From positions 1-64,000 of the forward strand of contig NZ_JAINVG010000035.1 of NCBI RefSeq assembly GCF_020400725.1: a stretch of DNA of 64,000 nucleotides, read 5' to 3'. Of the stretch, positions 58,001 to 64,000 are shown in pieces (within the stretch, counting starts at the first letter, position 1; each line of letters begins with the position of its first letter). Source of the DNA: Streptomyces sp. NK15101. GTDB lineage: Bacteria; Actinomycetota; Actinomycetes; Streptomycetales; Streptomycetaceae. A program made the translations under genes and the position numbers. A model generated the notes under the pieces. The model saw only the letters and a list, made by a program, of their open reading frames with translations, had not been told where the DNA came from and ran no database searches.

Positions 58001-59520
58001 CGACCGGCCTCCTGCGTCGTGTTCAGGATGTTGACGCCCCGGAAGAGGGCGGACGGGCAGCCGTGCGAGACGGCGGCGACCTGGCCCGGCTGGGCCTTGC
58101 CGCAGTTGAAGGCGCCACCGAGGACGTACGTCTGCGGGCCGCCGACCTGCTCCATCGAGCCCCAGAAGTCGGTGGTCGTCGCCTGGTACGCCACGTCCCG
58201 CAGCTGCCCGGCGAGCCGGCCGTTCTCGATGCGGAAGAAGCGCTGGCCGGTGAACTGGAAGTTGTAGCGCTGCATGTCGATCGACCAGGACCGGTCGCCG
58301 ACCACGTAGATGCCGCGCTCCACGCCCCCGATCAGGTCCTCCGTCGACAGACCGCCCGGATCCGGCTGGAGCGAGACGTTCGCCATCCGCTGCACCGGGA
58401 CGTGCGCGGGGGAGTCGGCGAAGGCGCAGCCGTTCGACCGGCCGAGGCCCGTGAGCTTCGCGATCCGCCGGTCCAGCTGGTAGCCGACGAGCGTGCCGTC
58501 CTTCACCAGGTCCCAGCTCTGCGCCTCGACGCCCTCGTCGTCGAAGCCGACCGTGGCGAGACCGTGCTCGGCGGTCCGGTCACCCGTCACGTTCATGATC
58601 GAGGAGCCGTACGCCAGCTTGCCCAGCTGGTCGAAGGTGGCGAACGAGGTGCCGGCGTACGCCGCCTCGTAGCCCAGCGCCCGGTCCAGCTCGGTGGCGT
58701 GCCCGATGGACTCGTGGATCGTCAGCCACAGGTTCGACGGGTCGACGACCAGGTCGTACCGGCCCGCCTCCACGCTCGGCGCCCGCATCTTCTCGGCGAG
58801 CAGCCCCGGGATCTCGTCGAGCTCCTTGTCCCAGTCCCAGCCGGTCCCCGTCAGGTACTCCCAGCCCCGCCCGACCGGCGGCGCGATCGTCCGCATCGAG
58901 TCGAACTCGCCGGTCGTCTCGTCCACGGCGACCGCCGTGAGCTGCGGGTGCAGCCGGACGCGCTGCTGGGTGGTCACGGTGCCGGCCGTGTCCGCGTAGA
59001 ACTTGTTCTCGTGGACGGTCAGCAGCGAGGCGTCCACGTGCGCCACGCCCTCCGCCCGGAGCAGCCGCGCGCTCCAGTCGGCGAGCAGCGCGCTCTTCTC
59101 CTCGGCGGGGACGGAGAAGGGGTCGATCTCGTACGAGGACACCCAGGTGCGCTCGGAGTGCACCGGCTCCTCGGCCAGCTCGACACGCTCGTCGGAGCCG
59201 GCCGCCGCGATCACCTTCGCCGACAGCTTGGCCATGGCGACCGCCTGCGAGGCGACCCGCGCGGCCCCGTCCATCGTCAGGTCGACGCCGGACGCGAAGC
59301 CCCAGGCACCGCCGTGCACCACCCGCACCGCGTAGCCGAGGTCAGTGGTGTCCGAGGACCCGGACGGTTTGGCGTCGCGCAGCCGCCACGAGGCGCTGCG
59401 CACCCGCTCCAGGCGGAAGTCCGCGTGCTCGGCACCCAGCGCGCGCGCTCGGGCGAGCGCCGCGTCGGCGAGCGCCCGCAACGGCAGCGCGACGAACGAA
59501 GGGTCGATCTGATGGACCAC
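57997..59520 (-). CDS. TldD-type zinc metallopeptidase
   Basis: 507 residues. The zinc site HExxxH is in LTIHESIGHATELDRAL (about residue 268). The N-terminal helical part matches TldD (ADAALARARALGAEHADFRL). TldD/TldE pairs degrade unfolded peptides and mature some peptide antibiotics or antitoxins; no such substrate is next to this locus. ATG 59520. It is the promoter-proximal gene of the pair. Confidence 0.9.
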   Translation of the reverse strand: MVHQIDPSFVALPLRALADAALARARALGAEHADFRLERVRSASWRLRDAKPSGSSDTTDLGYAVRVVHGGAWGFASGVDLTMDGAARVASQAVAMAKLSAKVIAAAGSDERVELAEEPVHSERTWVSSYEIDPFSVPAEEKSALLADWSARLLRAEGVAHVDASLLTVHENKFYADTAGTVTTQQRVRLHPQLTAVAVDETTGEFDSMRTIAPPVGRGWEYLTGTGWDWDKELDEIPGLLAEKMRAPSVEAGRYDLVVDPSNLWLTIHESIGHATELDRALGYEAAYAGTSFATFDQLGKLAYGSSIMNVTGDRTAEHGLATVGFDDEGVEAQSWDLVKDGTLVGYQLDRRIAKLTGLGRSNGCAFADSPAHVPVQRMANVSLQPDPGGLSTEDLIGGVERGIYVVGDRSWSIDMQRYNFQFTGQRFFRIENGRLAGQLRDVAYQATTTDFWGSMEQVGGPQTYVLGGAFNCGKAQPGQVAAVSHGCPSALFRGVNILNTTQEAGR

Positions 59521-59667
59521 GAGCGGCCTCGCTCTCGGCGATCGGAAGACGGCGGTTGATCTGTCCGGAAGTCAATCACGGCACGGGCGGCCGAGTCCGC
59601 GCATTGGATCGGAGTGCGCCCAGGGCGAAGCCGTGGGCCGGTCCGTACCGGCCCCGAGCTGTAGGGA

Positions 59668-59699
59668 TCCGACAGTGACACCCGTACGCCACTGTCGGA
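59668..59699. promoter_or_regulatory. Inverted repeat upstream of fabG
   Basis: TCCGACAGTG (59668-59677) and CACTGTCGGA (59690-59699) are exact reverse complements, 12 bases apart. It lies about 73 bases before the fabG start, in the 251-base space between divergent tldD and fabG, and could be a regulator site for fatty-acid genes. Confidence 0.6.
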
Positions 59700-59771
59700 G
59701 GTCGATTCCTCATGTCGGGAGCGGTACCGATAGGTTTTCGGCTACCAGACCGCTATCGAAAGGGTGATCCG

Positions 59772-60491
59772 TTGAGCCGCTCGGTTCTCGTCACCGGAGG
59801 AAACCGGGGCATCGGCCTCGCCATCGCCCGCGCGTTCGCCGAGGCCGGCGACAAGGTCGCGATCACGTACCGCTCCGGCGAGCCCCCGGCCGCCCTGGTC
59901 GAGCTCGGCTGCCTCCCCGTCAAGTGCGACATCACCGACGCGGAGCAGGTGGAGACGGCCTACAAGGAGATCGAGGAGAAGCACGGCCCGGTGGAGGTCC
60001 TCGTGGCCAACGCCGGCGTGACCAAGGACCAGCTCCTCATGCGCATGACCGAGGAGGACTTCACGTCCGTCCTCGACACCAACCTCACCGGCACCTTCCG
60101 GGTCGTCAAGCGTGCCAACCGCGGGATGCTGCGCGCCAAGAAGGGCCGTGTCGTCCTGATCTCCTCGGTGGTCGGTCTGCTGGGCTCCGCGGGCCAGGCC
60201 AACTACGCCGCCTCCAAGGCCGGCCTGGTCGGTTTCGCCCGCTCCCTCGCGCGTGAGCTCGGCTCGCGCAACATCACCTTCAACGTCGTCGCGCCCGGTT
60301 TCGTCGACACCGACATGACCAAGGTCCTCACCGACGACCAGCGCGCGGGCATCGTGTCCCAGGTTCCGCTGGGCCGTTACGCGCAGCCGGAGGAGATCGC
60401 CGCGACGGTGAAGTTCCTCGCCTCCGACGACGCCTCGTACATCACTGGAGCCGTCATCCCGGTTGACGGCGGATTGGGCATGGGTCACTGA
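59772..60491 (+). CDS. fabG: 3-oxoacyl-ACP reductase
   Basis: 239 residues. Rossmann motif LVTGGNRGIGLAIAR, VANAGVTKD, and the catalytic SSVVGLLG...YAASK set are all intact, with the C-terminal VIPVDGGLGMGH. It reduces 3-oxoacyl-ACP using NADPH. The TTG at 59772 with AAGGGTGAT upstream is the start matching relatives. It lies 5 bases before fabI, as in mycobacterial mabA-inhA. Confidence 0.94.
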   Translation: MSRSVLVTGGNRGIGLAIARAFAEAGDKVAITYRSGEPPAALVELGCLPVKCDITDAEQVETAYKEIEEKHGPVEVLVANAGVTKDQLLMRMTEEDFTSVLDTNLTGTFRVVKRANRGMLRAKKGRVVLISSVVGLLGSAGQANYAASKAGLVGFARSLARELGSRNITFNVVAPGFVDTDMTKVLTDDQRAGIVSQVPLGRYAQPEEIAATVKFLASDDASYITGAVIPVDGGLGMGH

Positions 60492-60496
60492 TCACC

Positions 60497-61273
60497 ATGA
60501 GCGGAATTCTCGAGGGCAAGCGCATCCTCATCACCGGTGTGCTGATGGAGTCCTCCATCGCCTTCCACGCCGCGAAGCTGGCCCAGGAGGAGGGTGCGGA
60601 GATCATCCTCACCGCCTGGCCGCGGCCGACGCTGACCGAGCGCATCGCCAAGAAGCTCCCCAGGCCCGAGAACGTCAAGGTCCTCGAGCTCGACGTCTCG
60701 AACGACGAGCACCTCGCCCGCCTGGAGGGCCAGGTCCGCGAGCACCTGGGCGACCGCCTCGACGGCATCGTGCACTCCATCGGCTTCGCGCCGCAGGACG
60801 CGCTCGGCGGCAACTTCCTCAACACGCCGTTCGAGTCCGTGGCCACCGCCATGCACGTCTCCGCCTTCTCCCTGAAGTCGCTGACCATGGCGCTGCTGCC
60901 GCTGATGTCCGAGGGCGGTTCGGTCGTCGGCCTCACCTTCGACGCGAAGTTCGCCTGGCCGCAGTACGACTGGATGGGCCCGGCCAAGGCCGCCCTGGAG
61001 GCCACCAGCCGCTACATGGCGCGCGACCTCGGCAAGCAGAACATCCGCTGCAACCTGATCTCGGCGGGCCCGCTCGGCTCCATGGCCGCGAAGTCCATCC
61101 CGGGCTTCGGCGAGCTGGCCTCCGTGTGGGACAGCCGTTCCCCGCTGGAGTGGGAGCTCTCGGACCCGGAGCCGGCCGGCCGCGGCATCGTCGCGCTGCT
61201 CTCGGACTGGTTCCCGAAGACCACGGGCGAGATCATCCACGTGGACGGCGGTCTGCACGCCATCGGCGCGTAA
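60497..61273 (+). CDS. fabI: Enoyl-ACP reductase (NADH)
   Basis: 258 residues of the FabI/InhA family. The N-terminal segment is GILEGKRILITGVLMESSIA, then SIGFAPQDALGGN and the catalytic YDWMGPAKAAL (Tyr-x6-Lys), with the InhA-type WPQYDWMGPAK context. It reduces the trans-2-enoyl-ACP double bond, the last step of fatty-acid elongation. A strong terminator follows. Confidence 0.95.
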   Translation: MSGILEGKRILITGVLMESSIAFHAAKLAQEEGAEIILTAWPRPTLTERIAKKLPRPENVKVLELDVSNDEHLARLEGQVREHLGDRLDGIVHSIGFAPQDALGGNFLNTPFESVATAMHVSAFSLKSLTMALLPLMSEGGSVVGLTFDAKFAWPQYDWMGPAKAALEATSRYMARDLGKQNIRCNLISAGPLGSMAAKSIPGFGELASVWDSRSPLEWELSDPEPAGRGIVALLSDWFPKTTGEIIHVDGGLHAIGA

Positions 61274-61291
61274 CCGCCCCGTACAGCGGAA

Positions 61292-61329
61292 AGGGCCGTG
61301 TGTCCGCCGGATGGCGGACACACGGCCCT
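61292..61329 (+). terminator. Terminator of fabG-fabI
   Basis: AGGGCCGTGTGTCCGCC (61292-61308) pairs exactly with GGCGGACACACGGCCCT (61313-61329) around GGAT. It lies 18 bases after the fabI stop. Confidence 0.9.
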
Positions 61330-61429
61330 CGCCGTTCCGCAACTCCTGCACGACTCGAAAATCAGCCCGAACCACCCCAGACTGAGGCAGAGCGTGATGT
61401 TCTGCTGCTGACGGGGAGGAGGTACGGGC

Positions 61430-61846
61430 ATGCGCGCGATACGCAACGGCTTCGGGGCGATCGCCTCCGTGGCCGTTCTGATCACCGGGACAGCCGTCGC
61501 CACCGAGCTGCGGGCCGCTCCCGCCCCTGCCGAGGAGCTCCCGGCCACCGCCCCCGCGACCGGGGAGCCGGAGGACTTCGGAGCCTCCTGCCGCACCCTC
61601 GTCGAGGGCTCCCGCGTCACCGCCCACTGCAGCAACCCCTACCCCCGCGCCGACCGCGTCCGCCTCCACGTCGAGTGCGACCGCTGGTGGGACCTCGACG
61701 GCGACAGCGCCCCCGTGGAGGTCGGCCCCGCCGACTACGTCCAGGTCACCGGCCGCTGCTGGAAGGAGGTCCGGTCCGCCTGGATCACGCACCAGCCAGC
61801 GGATCCGCCCCCTGCTCCCGGCCCGCTTCCGGTACGGGGCTCCTGA
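61430..61846 (+). CDS. Small secreted protein, four cysteines
   Basis: 138 residues. The N-terminal signal peptide is RNGFGAIASVAVLITGTAVA, followed by a Pro/Ala-rich stretch and a folded part with cysteines in SCRTLV, AHCSNPY, VECDRWWDL and GRCWKE. Two disulfides are plausible. Ribosome-binding site GGGGAGGAGG. Its last 62 bases overlap the end of the convergent GntR gene. The family is not recognised. Confidence 0.75.
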   Translation: MRAIRNGFGAIASVAVLITGTAVATELRAAPAPAEELPATAPATGEPEDFGASCRTLVEGSRVTAHCSNPYPRADRVRLHVECDRWWDLDGDSAPVEVGPADYVQVTGRCWKEVRSAWITHQPADPPPAPGPLPVRGS

Positions 61847-62504
61847 GGCACATGAAGGGGTAGCCTGCCGCCTCGGTGCCCGCCCGCTCGGCGTCGCCCT
61901 CGCGGATCGCGTCCACCAGGCGCGCGTGGTCCATGTGGTTCTCCGGCCGCAGCACCCGCCCCACGTCGTCGCGCAGCCAGTCCCGCAGCAGATCGCCCAG
62001 GTCCGCGTAGAGCTCCGTCAGCACCTCGTTGCCCGAGGCGGCGACGACCGCGTGGTGGAAGGCCGCGTCGGCCGTCACGAACCGCTCCGCGTCCCCCGAC
62101 TCCCACGCCTCCTCGCGGCGGCCCAGCAGGGCGTCCAGCTGCTTCAGGTCCCGCTCCGTGCGCCGCTCGGCCGCGAACCGGGCCGCGGCGGACTCCAGCG
62201 TGGAGCGCAGCTCGGCGACGTGTCGGGGGTCGGAGCCGGCGAAGCGCCGGTGCATGACACCGGCCAGCTCGCTGGTGGCGACGACGTAGGTCCCCGAGCC
62301 CTGACGGATGTCGAGCAGGCCGTTGTGCGCGAGCGCGCGGACCGCCTCGCGCACGGTGTTCCGGGCGACGCCCAGCTGCTCGACCAGTTCGGGCTCGGTC
62401 GGGATGCGCGAACCCACCGGCCACTCGCCGGAGGTGATCTGGTTCCGCAGCTCGGCGATCACCTGGTCGGAGAGACCGGTGCGCCGGGGGTGACCGAGGG
62501 CCAT
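61785..62504 (-). CDS. FadR-subfamily GntR regulator of the adjacent MFS gene
   Basis: 239 residues. The GntR helix-turn-helix is in GSRIPTEPELVEQLGVARNT, followed by VREAVRALAHNGLLDIRQGSG. The C-terminal FCD domain has metal/ligand histidines in ADAAFHHAVVAASGN and the NHMDHARLVDAIREGD region. ATG 62504 with GGAAGGCG upstream. Divergent from the transporter, with palindromes between. The C-terminal end overlaps the convergent secreted-protein gene by 62 bases. Confidence 0.9.
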   Translation of the reverse strand: MALGHPRRTGLSDQVIAELRNQITSGEWPVGSRIPTEPELVEQLGVARNTVREAVRALAHNGLLDIRQGSGTYVVATSELAGVMHRRFAGSDPRHVAELRSTLESAAARFAAERRTERDLKQLDALLGRREEAWESGDAERFVTADAAFHHAVVAASGNEVLTELYADLGDLLRDWLRDDVGRVLRPENHMDHARLVDAIREGDAERAGTEAAGYPFMCLRSPVPEAGREQGADPLAGA

Positions 62505-62527
62505 GGAGCGCCTTCCCATTAGTTCGA

Positions 62528-62553
62528 GATTGGACAACCAATCATCCCATGAT
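62528..62553. promoter_or_regulatory. GntR operator between regulator and transporter
   Basis: GATTGGACAACCAATC (62528-62543) is a perfect palindrome with a 4-base centre, overlapped by ATCATCCCATGAT (62541-62553), a second exact palindrome. The 63-base divergent space contains both promoters. Confidence 0.7.
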
Positions 62554-62567
62554 TCTATGATGGCCCC

Positions 62568-63923
62568 ATGCCTGACGAGCCGAAGACCCTCGACCCCGCC
62601 GCACCACCGGCCGAGACCACCGCGCGACCGGCCGGAACCACCGCCACGACCGCCCCCTCCGGGGCGCCCGCCACCGCCGGCGATTCTCCCGCACCGGGCC
62701 CGGCGCGCCGCCGGCTCCTCGGCCTCGTCGCCGTCGGCCTCGTCCTGGCCGCCCTCAACCTGCGCCCCGCCATCACCAGCCTCGGCGCCCTCCTCGAAGA
62801 GGTCAGCGAAGGCCTCCACATGAGCGGCAGCGTCGCCGGCGTCCTCACCTCCGTCCCCCCGCTCTGCTTCGCGGTCTTCGGCATCACCGCACCCCGCCTC
62901 GCCCGCCGCTTCGGCCCCGCCGCCGTCGTCTGCGCGGGCATGGCCGCGATCTTCACCGGCCTCGTCCTGCGGCCCTTCGCGACCGGCACCGCCGCCTTCC
63001 TCGCCGCCAGCGCCCTCGCCCTCATGGGCATCGCCGTCAGCAACGTCCTGATGCCCGTCATCGTCAAGCGGTACTTCCCCGGCCGCGTCGGCAGCATGAC
63101 CGGCCTCTACTCGATGGCGCTCGCCCTCGGCACCTCCGTCGCCGCGGCCGCGACCGTGCCGATGACCGACGTCCTCGGCGGCGACTGGCGCCTCGGCCTC
63201 GGCGTCTGGGCGGCCCTCGCCGCGCTCGCCGTCCTGCCCTGGCTCCCGCTCCTGCGCGACCGGGACGGCGACACGGCCCCTCCGACGGCCGCGGCCCCCG
63301 AAGCGGCACCGCGGAACGCGCAGACGGCACCGCGGGTCCCCGCGCCGCGCATCACCCGCAGCCGCACCGCCTGGGCGCTCGGCGTCTTCTTCGGCCTCCA
63401 GGCCACCGGCGCCTACATCACCATGGGCTGGATGCCGCAGGTCTTCCGCGACGCCGGCGTCCCCGCCGCCACCGCGGGCGTGCTCCTCGCCGTCACCATG
63501 GTCATGGGCGTCCCGCTCGCCTTCGTCATCCCCCGCCTCGCGACCCGGATGAGGAACCAGGGTCCGATCGTCGTCGCGCTCGGCCTGTGCGGACTCACCG
63601 GCTACACCGGACTCCTCCTCGCCCCCGCCGCCGGAGCCTGGGTCTGGGCCGTGCTCCTCGGCGTCTCCAACTGCTCCTTCCCGCTCGCCCTCACGATGAT
63701 CGGCATGCGCTCGCGCACCGGCGCCGGCGTCGTCCGGCTCTCCGCCTTCGCCCAGAGCGTCGGCTACCTCATCTCGATCCCCGGCCCCCTCCTCGTCGGC
63801 GTGCTCTACCAGCACAGCGGTGGCTGGGGACTGCCCGTCGCGCTCATGGGAGGGCTCATGGTGCCGCAGATGATCGTCGGAACCCTGGCCGGCAGGGACC
63901 GGACGGTCGAGGACGAATGCTGA
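62568..63923 (+). CDS. MFS transporter, CynX/NimT (cyanate permease) type
   Basis: 451 residues with about twelve transmembrane helices after a Pro/Thr/Ala-rich cytoplasmic start of 40-45 residues. LNLRPAITSLGALLEEVSEG, GITAPRLARRFGP and VLMPVIVKRYFPGRVGSMTG are CynX/NimT-like. A Pro/Ala-rich loop separates the two halves. The substrate is unknown. Its control by the adjacent FadR-type GntR is inferred from the divergent operator. Confidence 0.9.
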   Translation: MPDEPKTLDPAAPPAETTARPAGTTATTAPSGAPATAGDSPAPGPARRRLLGLVAVGLVLAALNLRPAITSLGALLEEVSEGLHMSGSVAGVLTSVPPLCFAVFGITAPRLARRFGPAAVVCAGMAAIFTGLVLRPFATGTAAFLAASALALMGIAVSNVLMPVIVKRYFPGRVGSMTGLYSMALALGTSVAAAATVPMTDVLGGDWRLGLGVWAALAALAVLPWLPLLRDRDGDTAPPTAAAPEAAPRNAQTAPRVPAPRITRSRTAWALGVFFGLQATGAYITMGWMPQVFRDAGVPAATAGVLLAVTMVMGVPLAFVIPRLATRMRNQGPIVVALGLCGLTGYTGLLLAPAAGAWVWAVLLGVSNCSFPLALTMIGMRSRTGAGVVRLSAFAQSVGYLISIPGPLLVGVLYQHSGGWGLPVALMGGLMVPQMIVGTLAGRDRTVEDEC

Positions 63924-63940
63924 GATGCGAGACTGTCCCC

Positions 63941-64000
63941 ATGCCAGTCCTCGAACCCAACCCCCCGAACGGCCAGAAGAAGCTGCTCCTCGTGCTCGGC
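63941..64000 (+). CDS. 5' end of a small membrane-protein gene, cut by the window
   Basis: Twenty codons from ATG: MPVLEPNPPN then GQKKLLLVLG, a polar start leading into a hydrophobic segment. No ribosome-binding site is obvious. Only the start is visible, so no function can be given. Confidence 0.5.
   Translation, partial: MPVLEPNPPNGQKKLLLVLG

Noticed and set aside
57997..59520. TldD-type pair as part of a RiPP cluster
   Set aside because: No precursor peptide, cyclase or transporter of RiPP type adjoins it. The neighbours are tyrS and fabG-fabI.

Overview
This is a high-GC actinobacterial chromosome segment, almost certainly Streptomyces. The evidence is very strong GC bias at third codon positions, frequent GTG/TTG starts, a DmdR-type iron box, a PhoP-type PHO box, a cobalamin riboswitch, the small nucleoid protein Gbn and an LAETG (class E) sortase signal. 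From memory rather than a search, much of it looks syntenic with the S. coelicolor core region running from about SCO1860 down to SCO1810. No rRNA, tRNA, CRISPR array or intact transposon was seen.

Layout. 1-205: the 3' end of an IS200/IS605-type tnpB element that appears to have inserted into an AraC-family gene, leaving only that gene's tail. 0.3-7.7 kb: a DsbA/FrnE-like oxidoreductase, two class-V aminotransferases, a divergent MarR/Old Yellow Enzyme pair with a clear operator, a secreted beta-propeller and an amidohydrolase. 7.7-10.5 kb: a translationally coupled penicillin-acylase/GNAT pair behind an iron box, probably siderophore tailoring. 10.9-11.8 kb: a sortase-type surface protein. 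11.9-21.3 kb: late cobalamin genes, with cobD-cobQ-chlID-cobO-cobB as one tightly overlapping operon under a B12 riboswitch, a ZIP metal transporter, and a CobE domain joined in frame to CobC. No cobN is present. 21.4-22.9 kb: a PHO-box-controlled low-affinity phosphate transporter.

23-33.7 kb: an alpha/beta hydrolase lacking its usual serine, an unknown protein, a VOC protein, a zinc metallopeptidase, an ABC-F ATPase, gbn with GATC sites upstream, an enoyl-CoA hydratase, and an Asp23/AmaP envelope-stress operon. 33.7-39.6 kb: an atypical SDR, a GH15 glycosidase, SURF1, a Cys-rich protein, a DEDDh exonuclease with BRCT, and a TetR regulator. 39.7-43.9 kb: a four-gene catabolic cassette (acetoacetate-decarboxylase-like, SDR, two tandem amidohydrolases) divergent from that TetR.

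44-64 kb: VIT/CCC1-type transporter, sterol desaturase, lysoplasmalogenase, alcohol dehydrogenase, CoA-transferase, secreted subtilase, DUF485/acetate symporter, moaA, small stress proteins, tyrS, a TldD/PmbA-type pair, fabG-fabI, and a GntR/MFS pair. The region is mostly housekeeping. The most unusual points are the tnpB/omega-RNA scar, the CobE-CobC joined frame with its low-complexity insert, a dispersed repeat decoded inside cobB, the substituted catalytic motifs in two enzymes, and the TetR catabolic cassette.
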